Positions 8,156-15,685 of a DNA stretch of 18,435 bases are shown here, in pieces (positions within the stretch are counted from its first letter, which is position 1; each line of letters starts with the position of its first letter). The position numbers and the translations under genes are program-made. Under the pieces are notes generated by a model. It was not told the origin of the DNA and did not search any database. It worked only from the letters and a program-made list of their open reading frames with translations. The stretch is from an uncultured Eubacteriales bacterium (GTDB lineage Bacteria > Bacillota > Clostridia > Oscillospirales > Oscillospiraceae). The DNA lies in the NCBI GenBank assembly GCA_900554705.1, contig USIH01000029.1:1-18435 (forward strand). Direction: 5' to 3'.

Positions 8156-9349
8156 ATGAACGCTCTTCAACAACACCTCCTTGAGGCGCTTCGTTCGGCG
8201 CTGCGCGGGGAAGCGGTCTCATGGACGGCTGCTTCTAATGAAGAATTGGATGCCCTGATGGAATTGGCCGCGCTCCACAAGGTGCAGCCTCTGGTGCTGC
8301 AGGCGGTGTATGCCGCGCCTGCGGCGAAAGACTGGCAGGGACTGCCCGCTGCACGCCGCGCCAGCAAAGTTCAGGTGATGGCGCAGTCGCTTCGCACGGA
8401 GGCGTTTTTGCAGCTATATCATTTTTTGGAGGAGCGCGGATCGACCCCCGTGGTCGTCAAGGGAATTTTGTGCCGTTCGCTCTATCCGGACGGCGAGCTG
8501 CGGCAAAGCGCGGATGAAGATCTCTATGTAGCGCCGCAACTGATCGACGAAACTTGTAACGCGCTGCGCGCATATGGCATGACCTGCGATCCCAAGGCCG
8601 ATCTCGAACGAGACCATGAAGTCGGCTGGCGAATGGATTCGCTATATGTTGAGCTGCACCGCAGCCTGTTTTCGCCGGATATGCCCGTGCGTTTTCAGGA
8701 AGCCTTTTCCGATGCGTTTCGGCGGGCAGAGGTATATTCTCTGCCAAATGGGGCGGCTGTCCGCTCGCTTTGCCCGCATGACCACCTGCTCTATCTGCTG
8801 CTGCACGCTTATAAGCATTTCATACATAGCGGCTTTGGCATCCGGCAGGTTTGCGATATTGGCCTGTGGGCGCAGCGCTATGCAGCGCGTGTCGACTGGG
8901 AACGGCTTCGCTTCCAGTGTAAGGCGCTCCACGCAGAGCGCTTCGCGGCTTCGGTTTTTCGGATCGCACGGGAAGATCTGGGACTAACGCTCCCGCCTGT
9001 TTGGGAAGAGATCGAAGCCGATCGGCTGCCGATGCTGGAGGATATTCTGTCTGCCGGTATCTACGGCACGGCAGACAAGAGCAGGCAGCATTCCGCGGCG
9101 CTGACGTTTTCCGCGGCGGCAACCGGAAAGCGCGGCGGAGTTGTCGGATCATTGTTCCCGCCGGCCAAGCATCTGATGCGCGACTATCCGATCTTGCGGC
9201 GGCACGTGTGGCTCCTGCCATCGGTCTGGCTTCGCCGCATCTTCCGATATTGGAAAGAAACACGTCGGGAACGCAAAAACTCCCCGCTGCAAAGCCTGAA
9301 GCTCAGCGCCGAGCGCAAGCGTCTTTTGAAGTATTACGGAATTATATGA
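8156..9349 (+). CDS. PF14907-type nucleotidyltransferase family protein
   Basis: A 397-residue protein with the features of the uncharacterised nucleotidyltransferase family (NTP_transf_5): VVVKG (99-103), LYPDG then Arg116, and the metal-binding DEDL with Asp120 and Asp122. It also has the family's helical region HAYKHFIHSGFGIRQVCD (217-234). Relatives sit beside HprK-like kinases in lasso-peptide clusters, where one (PsmN) attaches sugars to the phosphate added by the kinase, and in polysaccharide loci. GAGG lies 9 bases before ATG 8156. The 122-base gap upstream holds the hairpin. rmlA follows after 22 bases, so a nucleotide sugar could be its donor. Family is well supported, but acceptor and donor are inferred. 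Confidence 0.82.
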   Translation: MNALQQHLLEALRSALRGEAVSWTAASNEELDALMELAALHKVQPLVLQAVYAAPAAKDWQGLPAARRASKVQVMAQSLRTEAFLQLYHFLEERGSTPVVVKGILCRSLYPDGELRQSADEDLYVAPQLIDETCNALRAYGMTCDPKADLERDHEVGWRMDSLYVELHRSLFSPDMPVRFQEAFSDAFRRAEVYSLPNGAAVRSLCPHDHLLYLLLHAYKHFIHSGFGIRQVCDIGLWAQRYAARVDWERLRFQCKALHAERFAASVFRIAREDLGLTLPPVWEEIEADRLPMLEDILSAGIYGTADKSRQHSAALTFSAAATGKRGGVVGSLFPPAKHLMRDYPILRRHVWLLPSVWLRRIFRYWKETRRERKNSPLQSLKLSAERKRLLKYYGII

Positions 9350-9371
9350 ACACCTCAGAAAGGGGCGCGTT

Positions 9372-10241
9372 ATGAAGGGTATCATTCTCGCCGGAGGAAA
9401 GGGCAGCCGCCTGTATCCGATGACAAAAGCGGTATCGAAGCCGCTCATTCCGATCTATGACAAGCCGATGGTCTACTATCCCTTGGCGGTGCTGCTTATG
9501 TCAGGCTGTGATGAGATCATGCTGATCACGGCACCGCCGGATGTGGAGGCATATAGGCGTCTTCTTGGCGACGGCAGCCAGTTTGGTATTCGGCTCTCTT
9601 ACGGCATTCAGTATGTTGCGCGTGGGATCGCGGACGCTTTCCTGATCGCCGAGCAATTCATCGCGGGGGAGCCGTGCTGCCTCATTTTGGGCGACAACCT
9701 GTTTTACGGCTCCGATTTGGACGCATTGCTGCGTACCGCCGCGGCACGCAAGGACGGCGCGACGATTTTCGGCTATCCGGTCAAGGATCCCACGGCCTAC
9801 GGCGTGGTGGAGTTTGACAAAGACAACCGTGTGCTCTCCATTGAAGAAAAGCCCGCGAAGCCGAAATCCAAATATGCCGTCCCGGGGCTTTATTTCTACG
9901 ACGAAAACGCGGTCGCCCTTGCAAAGACCCTAAAACCGTCCGCGCGCGGGGAGCTGGAGATCACGTCGCTCAACGAGGAATACCTCAAGCGCGGCAAGCT
10001 CCATGTGGAGCTGATGGAGCGCGGGATGGCGTGGCTCGATACCGGAACGCCGGAGGGTATGCTCAACGCGGCGCAATACGTCGAGGCGGTGCAGTCACGG
10101 CAGGGACTTTATATCGCCTGTCCGGAGGAGATCGCGTGGCACAGAGGATTCATTTCCTCGCAGCACGTTCGTACCATCGGACAGGAACTGAAAATGACGG
10201 AATACGGACAATATCTTTTGAGTTTGGTTGGAGATAGATGA
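9372..10241 (+). CDS. rfbA: Glucose-1-phosphate thymidylyltransferase
   Basis: A 289-residue protein that makes dTDP-glucose from dTTP and glucose-1-phosphate, and is of the usual RmlA length. Motifs: the nucleotide-binding LAGGKGSRLYP (6-16), Lys23-Pro24, GDNLFYG (107-113), EEKP (157-160), RGELEIT (191-197) and LDTGTPE (221-227). One departure is ARGIADAF (83-90) where most RmlA proteins read DGLAQAF at the sugar-base pocket, so nucleotide preference could differ. AAAGGGG sits just upstream. The stop overlaps the start of the radical SAM gene as ATGA. No rmlB, rmlC or rmlD is in the window. That suggests either supply of plain NDP-glucose to the neighbouring nucleotidyltransferase, or a rhamnose pathway encoded elsewhere. 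Confidence 0.92.
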   Translation: MKGIILAGGKGSRLYPMTKAVSKPLIPIYDKPMVYYPLAVLLMSGCDEIMLITAPPDVEAYRRLLGDGSQFGIRLSYGIQYVARGIADAFLIAEQFIAGEPCCLILGDNLFYGSDLDALLRTAAARKDGATIFGYPVKDPTAYGVVEFDKDNRVLSIEEKPAKPKSKYAVPGLYFYDENAVALAKTLKPSARGELEITSLNEEYLKRGKLHVELMERGMAWLDTGTPEGMLNAAQYVEAVQSRQGLYIACPEEIAWHRGFISSQHVRTIGQELKMTEYGQYLLSLVGDR

Positions 10242-12073
10242 CAAACACACTGGAACGCATCCTGCCGACGGTGCAGAAACTGGCACGCTATGTCGGCGGC
10301 GAATATCACGAGATCATTAAGAAGAAGGAAGAAGTCGATCTGCGGGTCGCGTTCTGCTTTCCGGATACCTACGAGATCGGAATGTCTAATCTCGGAATGC
10401 GTATTCTCTATGCGGTGATGAACCGCATGGACGGCGTTTGGTGCGAGCGCGTGTTTGCGCCTTGGGGCGATATGGAGAATGCCATGCGCGCAAACGGGCT
10501 GCCGCTCTACGCGCTGGAAAGTGGGGACCCACTGAGCGACTTTGATATGATCGCCTTTACCGTCGGCTATGAGATGAGCTATACAAACATTCTCAATATG
10601 CTGCGTTTGGGCAACATTCCCATCCATGCGAAGGAACGCACCGGACTTGAGCACATGGTGTTCGCGGGCGGCGCGTGTGTGTATAATCCGGAGCCGCTGG
10701 CCGATTTCGTCGACTTTTTCAGCATCGGCGAGGGCGAGGAAATGACGCCGGAGATCCTTACACTTTATCGCAAGGCAAAAAGCGAGGATTGGACGAAGAA
10801 AGAATTTTTGCGCGCCGTTTCGAAGATCGAGGGCGTTTATGTTCCGTCCTTTTATGAGCATGTCTACAATGCGGACGGGACGCTTGCGCAGATCCGTGTC
10901 CTGGCAGACGCGCCGCGAAAGGTGACAAAACGGATCATTCAAAACTTAGACGAGGCACTCTATCCGACGGATATTATCGTCCCGAATACGGAGATCGTGC
11001 ATGACCGCTCCAATCTGGAGGTAATGCGCGGCTGCATTCGCGGCTGTCGGTTCTGTCAGGCCGGATTTACCTACCGGCCGGTGCGTCTGCGCAGTCCTGA
11101 GGTGCTGTACCGTCAGGCGGTGGAATCCTTAGAAAACTCCGGCTGCCATGAGATCACGCTCTCCAGCCTCTCTACTTCGGATTATCCGGAGCTTCCGAAA
11201 CTTGCCGACCGGATGCTTGACTACTGCGAGAGCCGAAAGATCAATCTTTCACTGCCGTCGCTTCGTGCGGACAATTTTTCACGCGACCTGATGCTGCGCC
11301 TGCAAAAGGTTCGAAAGAGCGGCCTGACCTTTGCGCCGGAGGCCGGAACCCAGCGGCTGCGCGACGCGATCAATAAAAACGTCACCGAGGAAGAGATCCT
11401 TACAACGTGCCGGATCGCCTTTGAAGGCGGCTGGAATAATGTAAAGCTCTACTTTATGCTTGGACTGCCGACGGAGACGGACGAGGATGTGCTCGGCATT
11501 GCGGAGTTGGTCTACAAGGTGCTTAAAACATGGCGCGAATTTGCTTCAAATAAAAAGCGCGGCGTCCGTATCCATGTTGCAACGGCATATTTTGTGCCGA
11601 AGCCCTTCACTCCGTTCCAGTGGGAAAAGCAGATCACGCCGGAGGAGTATTTACGGCGACAACGGCTGCTCAAAGAGAATATGCCCTCTAAGAGCATCGA
11701 ATACAACTGGCACAGCGCAGATCTGAGCAGGCTGGAGGCCGTTTTGGCGCGCGGCGACCGGCGCCTTGGCGCCGTTTTGGAAGAAGCCGTGCGGCGTGGT
11801 GCGAAGCTGGATGCGTGGGAGGAGTATTTTTCCTATCAGATTTGGATAGACAGTCTGGAAGCCTGCGGGATAGACCCCGACTTTTACACAACGCGCGGCT
11901 ATGGCGCAGACGAGCTGCTTCCGTGGGACGTCCTTTCCGACGGTGTTGCGCTTTCCTATCTGCGACGCGAGCGGCAGAAGGCCTATCGCAGCGAGACGAC
12001 GCCGGATTGCCGGACAAGCTGCAACGCGTGTGGTGCAAACTGCCTCTTGGAGGAGGGAAAGTGCAATGCGTAG
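10238..12073 (+). CDS. TIGR03960-type B12-binding domain/radical SAM protein
   Basis: A 611-residue protein. The N-terminal part (about 35-165) has the pattern of a cobalamin-binding-like Rossmann domain. The radical SAM cluster motif is RGCIRGCRFCQ (Cys266, Cys270, Cys273), and a SAM-binding GGWNNVKLYFMLGLP segment comes later. The last 21 residues hold five cysteines (591, 595, 598, 602, 609), the first three with the same CxxxCxxC spacing, so a second cluster or metal site is possible. It is translationally coupled to rfbA by an ATGA overlap and to the DUF2344 gene by an 8-base overlap. The pair with DUF2344 is widely conserved in Clostridia, often beside RNase G. Its substrate is, to my knowledge, not established. 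I do not regard it as a RiPP maturase. Confidence 0.88.
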   Translation: MTNTLERILPTVQKLARYVGGEYHEIIKKKEEVDLRVAFCFPDTYEIGMSNLGMRILYAVMNRMDGVWCERVFAPWGDMENAMRANGLPLYALESGDPLSDFDMIAFTVGYEMSYTNILNMLRLGNIPIHAKERTGLEHMVFAGGACVYNPEPLADFVDFFSIGEGEEMTPEILTLYRKAKSEDWTKKEFLRAVSKIEGVYVPSFYEHVYNADGTLAQIRVLADAPRKVTKRIIQNLDEALYPTDIIVPNTEIVHDRSNLEVMRGCIRGCRFCQAGFTYRPVRLRSPEVLYRQAVESLENSGCHEITLSSLSTSDYPELPKLADRMLDYCESRKINLSLPSLRADNFSRDLMLRLQKVRKSGLTFAPEAGTQRLRDAINKNVTEEEILTTCRIAFEGGWNNVKLYFMLGLPTETDEDVLGIAELVYKVLKTWREFASNKKRGVRIHVATAYFVPKPFTPFQWEKQITPEEYLRRQRLLKENMPSKSIEYNWHSADLSRLEAVLARGDRRLGAVLEEAVRRGAKLDAWEEYFSYQIWIDSLEACGIDPDFYTTRGYGADELLPWDVLSDGVALSYLRRERQKAYRSETTPDCRTSCNACGANCLLEEGKCNA

Positions 12074-12701
12074 GATGCTGTTTGAAAAAACAGGGCGCGC
12101 CATTTGGATGTCGCACTTGGATACCATGCGCCTCATGCAGCGCGCCTTTCGCCGCGCCGGTGTCGTTCTGCACCATTCTCAGGGCTACACGCCGCACGCC
12201 TACGTCTCCATGCTGCTGCCCCTGAGCGTCGGCACGGAAAGTGTATGCGAGATCATGGAGTATGAACTGGATGCCGACATTGTGATCCGGCCGGAGGATA
12301 TGAATGCCGTCCTGCCGGAGGGCGTCTGTGTGCGTGAGGTCTACGAGAGCGGAAGAAAAGCAAAGTACCTGACGCAACTGGACGTCACCATGACGCTGCA
12401 ATTTGACGCAGAAGCGCCCACTGCGCAGGACGTCGGGGCGCTCTTTTCGCGCGAAACGCTGCTTGTGGAGAAGCGAACGAAGCGCGGCATGGAGGAGGCG
12501 GACATTCGTCCGCTTATCTTCCGCGTGGAGCTGCGGGAGGAGCAGCAGGCAATTTGCCTCTCCGCGAGGATCGCGGCGCAGAACCCGTCGCTCAATCCGA
12601 TGCTGCTTGCGTCGGCCGTGGAGCGTTATCTGAAAAAGCCGACGCTTGTGACCTGCCGCAGACTGGAGGTCTACGACGCGGAGGGAGAGGTGTTCCGCTG
12701 A
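12066..12701 (+). CDS. TIGR03936/DUF2344 radical-SAM-associated protein
   Basis: A 211-residue protein that begins with the family pattern FEKTGRAIWMSHLDTMRLMQ, followed by RRAGV and SQGYTPHAYVSMLLPLSVG. It is the usual partner of the upstream TIGR03960-type protein. In some bacteria the two are fused, which suggests they work as one complex. The start ATG 12066 has AGGAGG (12051-12056) 9 bases upstream, inside the preceding gene, so the longer upstream in-frame extension is rejected. It shares one base with the next start (TGATG). Function is unknown; a role linked to RNA or translation is a guess from the usual neighbours. Confidence 0.87.
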   Translation: MRRMLFEKTGRAIWMSHLDTMRLMQRAFRRAGVVLHHSQGYTPHAYVSMLLPLSVGTESVCEIMEYELDADIVIRPEDMNAVLPEGVCVREVYESGRKAKYLTQLDVTMTLQFDAEAPTAQDVGALFSRETLLVEKRTKRGMEEADIRPLIFRVELREEQQAICLSARIAAQNPSLNPMLLASAVERYLKKPTLVTCRRLEVYDAEGEVFR

Positions 12702-12847
12702 TGACGGCGTGTGAAACGTGCCGCTATTTCGACGAGGAGGAAGCGGTCTGCCTGTTTCCCATAGATGAGGACGAATGGTACCGCATCATGACGCTTCACA
12801 AGGGTGTCTGTCCTTATTGTCGGGAAGCACAAGGCGAGGATGTATAA
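12701..12847 (+). CDS. 48-residue cysteine protein (DUF6472-like)
   Basis: A tiny protein beginning MTACETCRYF, with an acidic IDEDEWYRI stretch and a final CPYC. The four paired cysteines (4, 7, 37, 40) plus Cys17 suggest a zinc ribbon. The layout (CxxCxY(F/Y), DEDE, CPY) resembles DUF6472 proteins of Clostridia as I remember them. ATG 12701 overlaps the previous stop by one base, and GGGAGAGG lies just upstream, supporting a real translated gene in this operon. It is directly followed by the terminator hairpin. The family name is moderately sure and the function is unknown. Confidence 0.72.
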   Translation: MTACETCRYFDEEEAVCLFPIDEDEWYRIMTLHKGVCPYCREAQGEDV

Positions 12848-12883
12848 AAATGACCCGACTGTGAGTGCACAGTCGGGTCATTT
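12848..12883. terminator. Bidirectional intrinsic terminator between convergent operons
   Basis: AAATGACCCGACTGTG (12848-12863) pairs perfectly over 16 bp with 12868-12883, around a 4-base loop. A-rich sequence on one side and T residues on the other let it act in both directions. It begins right after the stop at 12847 and ends 6 bases before the stop of the minus-strand small gene, so it can end both transcripts. Confidence 0.9.
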
Positions 12884-12888
12884 GGAGT

Positions 12889-13098
12889 TCAAAGGGAAAA
12901 ATCGGCGTCATCGAAGCTGCAAAAATCCTTCGGCTTCATGCGCGTCGGGACGCGCTTGAGCGGATCATAGCGGAAGCGGCGACAGCGGTGGCAGGAGGGA
13001 ACGATCCCCTTTTTAGAGCAGAGATAGGTTTCTTGATCAATCTTGCCGGAATGCACGCAGTAGGAGCAAAATCGGTCTATTTTTTTTCGAAACAGCAT
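12889..13098 (-). CDS. Conserved 69-residue cysteine protein
   Basis: A small basic protein with Cys11, Cys14, Cys27, Cys36 and Cys39, probably a zinc site, followed by RRFRYDPLKRVPTR and an acidic DFSL tail. I recall near-identical short hypothetical proteins (RYDPLKRVPxR, ending in DFSL) across the Clostridia, which together with AGAGGTG ahead of ATG 13098 argues for a real gene. It overlaps the end of the ylbJ-like gene by 22 bases and is likely co-transcribed with it. Function is unknown. The bidirectional terminator follows its stop. Confidence 0.78.
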   Translation of the reverse strand: MLFRKKIDRFCSYCVHSGKIDQETYLCSKKGIVPSCHRCRRFRYDPLKRVPTRMKPKDFCSFDDADFSL

Positions 13099-14114
13099 TT
13101 TCGTTCACCTCTTTTGTTATTATACCTCAGCGCGGCAGTGAATGTCCAGCCCTTTCTTCGTATCTGTGAAAAAAGAACGCAAACACCGAGCAGTGCGGCA
13201 GCGTAAATAAGCGAGGCGGCGTCTCTGCGCAGGTAGAGCAGCGCGAGTGCTGCGGAGAAAATGCCGTGCAGCAGTTTCGGCAAAAATACGGATCGCACAC
13301 CGAGCGGCGCGCACAGCGCAAGGGTTTGCATATGCACGCAAAGGCCGCCCCAACCCATGAGAAAAGCGCCGATCACAAAGGCATATGCGCCCACGGGGAG
13401 GATCGCGACGCCGCTTGTCAGCTCCAGACATCCGAGTGCGAGCGCTTTCCCGCTCGACGATAGTCGGTCGATGGGCAGAAGTGTCCCCAAAAGGCATTTG
13501 ACCACAGAGAACACGATGACAAGGGCACTGATCTGTAACAGAGCCGCGCTGCTGTCCGCCACGGAGCGAAGGAAGCACTCTGTTGCGGTTTCTTCTGCTT
13601 TGGTGGGTGCTTTTTGGATTTTGCACGTCCTGCGCGCGTAGGGTTCAGCGAGCGTCAAGCCGACCAAAAGCGCGCTGACGCAGTGGATCAAATAGAGGAT
13701 CAGTCCGGCGCGGATGTCTCCTAAAGCACTTCCGATCATTCCGAGAAAGAATGCGGGGCCGGAATTGTTGCAGAAGCGCACGGCGCGCCGCGCGTCTTCG
13801 CGCTCGATCTGCCCCTGTTCATAAAGCGAAACAAGCGTCGCTGCGCCGAGCGGGTAGCCTCCGAGGAAACTGACGAATAACGCGGAAAAGCAGCGCGGAC
13901 TGACGCCAAAGAGACACATCACCCGTGAAGACGGCAGCGCCGGAAGGGAGGCGATCAGAAATTTAGAAAGGATGAAAAACGGAAACAGCGCCGGAATGAC
14001 CCTGCTCCCGCACAGACGAAGCCCCTCAATCACGCCGGTTGAGGCTTCCGCCGGAAACGCCGCCAAAAGAAGTCCTGCGGCGACGCAAATCAAATAAGGA
14101 ACAAACCGCTTCAC
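13077..14114 (-). CDS. ylbJ: YlbJ-like sporulation integral membrane protein
   Basis: A 345-residue polytopic membrane protein of the nucleoside-recognition (Gate) type. Family patterns include CGSRVIPALFPFFILSKF, FLGGYPLGA, then CNNSGPAFFLG, and a later MGWGGLCVHMQT. About eight hydrophobic segments can be counted. In Bacillus YlbJ is needed for spore formation and belongs to the mother-cell program; it is somewhat longer (about 400 residues). The GTG at 14114 is chosen as start because a GGGGGG run lies 6 bases upstream and the following KRFVPYLICVAAG is the first membrane segment. It is divergent from yqfC, a sporulation gene, across 81 bases, and overlaps the 69-residue gene downstream. 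SpmA/SpmB-like membrane proteins are the alternative, but length and motifs favour YlbJ. Confidence 0.83.
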   Translation of the reverse strand: MKRFVPYLICVAAGLLLAAFPAEASTGVIEGLRLCGSRVIPALFPFFILSKFLIASLPALPSSRVMCLFGVSPRCFSALFVSFLGGYPLGAATLVSLYEQGQIEREDARRAVRFCNNSGPAFFLGMIGSALGDIRAGLILYLIHCVSALLVGLTLAEPYARRTCKIQKAPTKAEETATECFLRSVADSSAALLQISALVIVFSVVKCLLGTLLPIDRLSSSGKALALGCLELTSGVAILPVGAYAFVIGAFLMGWGGLCVHMQTLALCAPLGVRSVFLPKLLHGIFSAALALLYLRRDAASLIYAAALLGVCVLFSQIRRKGWTFTAALRYNNKRGERKCCFEKK

Positions 14115-14195
14115 ACCAATCCCCCCGAAAGAATATATGCGGCAAACGGAAAAAATTGCCTCCCCGCGCATAGAATGCTCTTGGTAGGTGATGAA

Positions 14196-14471
14196 ATGAA
14201 AAAGCGTTTTGCCGAGGTTTTCGGCGAGCAAATGGACATACCGGCGGAAGCACTCGCTGATGTTCCGCTGACACGCCTGCGCGGCAGCAGCAGTATCTCC
14301 ATTGAGAACCATCACGGCATTTTAGAGTATGGAGCGTTATGCATTCGTGTTGCCGTCCGTCGCGGTGTTTTCACGGTGAGCGGCAGTGAACTGACAATTT
14401 GGCGGATGACAAAAAAGAACCTTGAGATCCGAGGAAAGATCCAGTCGCTTCTGATGGAGGAAACGCAATGA
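14196..14471 (+). CDS. yqfC: Sporulation protein YqfC
   Basis: A 91-residue protein of the YabP/YqfC family. The typical segments are present: LRGSSSISIENHHGILEYG (mid-protein), and the C-terminal pattern VSGSELTIWRMTKKNLEIRG. It acts during sporulation in the mother cell with YqfD. ATG 14196 follows AGGTGA closely. An in-frame ATG at 14175 is possible but less like the family start. The stop overlaps the yqfD start as ATGA, so the two are coupled. Sigma-E control is expected from Bacillus, but no clear sigma-E promoter was recognised in the 81-base upstream gap. Confidence 0.87.
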   Translation: MKKRFAEVFGEQMDIPAEALADVPLTRLRGSSSISIENHHGILEYGALCIRVAVRRGVFTVSGSELTIWRMTKKNLEIRGKIQSLLMEETQ

Positions 14472-15685
14472 TCGGAGCAATTCGTTTTCTTCGTGGTTAT
14501 GTACGTATGGAGATCCGAAGCGCGTCGCCCGAGCTGACGCTGAATCTGCTCTCAAAACGCGATATTTCCTATTGGAATATTTGCCCGCTTGATGAGTTTA
14601 CGCTGCAAATCAGCCTGCTGCGAAAGGATAGAAAAGCGGCGCAGGAGATCGTCCGGCGAAGTCTCGGCGAATTTGAGATCGTTTCCGAATATGGTGTCCC
14701 GCTCCTGCAAAAGAAGCTGCTGCACCGCCCCGTTTTTTCGGTTGGAATGCTTTTGGCGATTTTTCTCAGCTTCTATCTGACATCCTTTGTGTGGGTCATA
14801 CGGGTTGAGGGAAATGACCGCGTCTCCGCGCAAAAGATTACACAGGCATTGGATGCGCTTGGGGTACGGATCGGGATGCATGGCAACCGTATTTCCTTGG
14901 AGGAAACGAAAAATCAAATGATCTCCATGCTGCCGGAGCTTTCATGGGTCGCAACGAACCGAACCGGAGCGCTTTTGACAGTCCTTGTAACGGAGCGCAG
15001 CGCGCCTTCGTCCGATATTCCGGACTATCCGCTTGCACATTTGGTTGCGCAGCGCGACGGCATTTTGACCAATGTGCAGGTATATCAGGGCATGAAGCTG
15101 TGCGCGGCGGGCGACGCGGTAAAAAGAGGTCAGGTGCTCGTTTCCGGCTATGAGGACTACGGGCTGTTTATTCGAGAGGTCTGTGCCGACGGTGAGATCT
15201 ACGCAAAGACGTGGCATACCGGAACGCTGGTCACGCCGTCGGTGACAATGATAAAAACCTACACCGGCAGGCAGTGGACGCACCGAACTCTGGTCGTGGG
15301 AAGAAAAAGAATAAATTTATTCGGAAGTAGTTGGATTTCCGAGAAGAATTGTGATAAAATGGTTCAGGTAACGGAGCTGACGCTTCCGGGATACCGCTTC
15401 CCGCTGTGGCTGGAGACGGAGACGTACCGTGAGTACACCTTGCAGCCCGAAACACGGCCGGATTCGCAGCGGCTGCTCTCGGCCGCTTGGGAGCGATCCG
15501 TCAAGGCGGATATGACGGCGGGGACGATCCTGCGCTCCGACGGCAATTATTTGCAGAGCGGCGACCTTTCCGTGTTTCATGCGCAGAGCGCGTGCGAGGA
15601 AATGATCGCTGTCCTGAAGCCGCTCAAGGGCACTAACGAAGGAGACGAAAATGAGCGAACGAATGATCAACGCCGAACGAATTGA
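14468..15685 (+). CDS. yqfD: Sporulation membrane protein YqfD
   Basis: A 405-residue protein with an N-terminal cytoplasmic region, one strong membrane segment at about 89-110, and a large presumed external part. FLRGYVRMEIRSASPE at the N-terminus, VWVIRVEGNDR after the membrane span, and the GDAVKRGQVLVSG motif (about residue 216) are typical of YqfD. It works with YqfC in sporulation. It starts in an ATGA overlap with yqfC. Its end is unusual: the last 12 codons run through the phoH ribosome binding site and start, giving a hydrophilic tail (Glu, Arg, Asn-rich) that looks like read-through into out-of-frame phoH sequence. Confidence 0.88.
   Translation: MIGAIRFLRGYVRMEIRSASPELTLNLLSKRDISYWNICPLDEFTLQISLLRKDRKAAQEIVRRSLGEFEIVSEYGVPLLQKKLLHRPVFSVGMLLAIFLSFYLTSFVWVIRVEGNDRVSAQKITQALDALGVRIGMHGNRISLEETKNQMISMLPELSWVATNRTGALLTVLVTERSAPSSDIPDYPLAHLVAQRDGILTNVQVYQGMKLCAAGDAVKRGQVLVSGYEDYGLFIREVCADGEIYAKTWHTGTLVTPSVTMIKTYTGRQWTHRTLVVGRKRINLFGSSWISEKNCDKMVQVTELTLPGYRFPLWLETETYREYTLQPETRPDSQRLLSAAWERSVKADMTAGTILRSDGNYLQSGDLSVFHAQSACEEMIAVLKPLKGTNEGDENERTNDQRRTN

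Noticed and set aside
11759..11778. CGGCGCC-TT-GGCGCCG followed by TTTT, a terminator-like hairpin
   Set aside because: It lies inside the radical SAM coding sequence, the full stem leaves only a two-base loop, and the reading frame continues with normal family sequence. Probably codon-driven.
10238..12073. The radical SAM protein as a RiPP maturase of the kinase/PqqD cluster
   Set aside because: It belongs to the TIGR03960 type, paired with DUF2344 in many genomes without any RiPP context. It lacks a SPASM-type arrangement, so its position after rfbA is more likely chance.
14169..14176. CATAGAAT upstream of yqfC as a sigma-E -10 box
   Set aside because: No matching -35 element was found at the expected distance, and the box would lie very close to the start codon. 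Regulation by sigma-E remains an expectation from Bacillus only.
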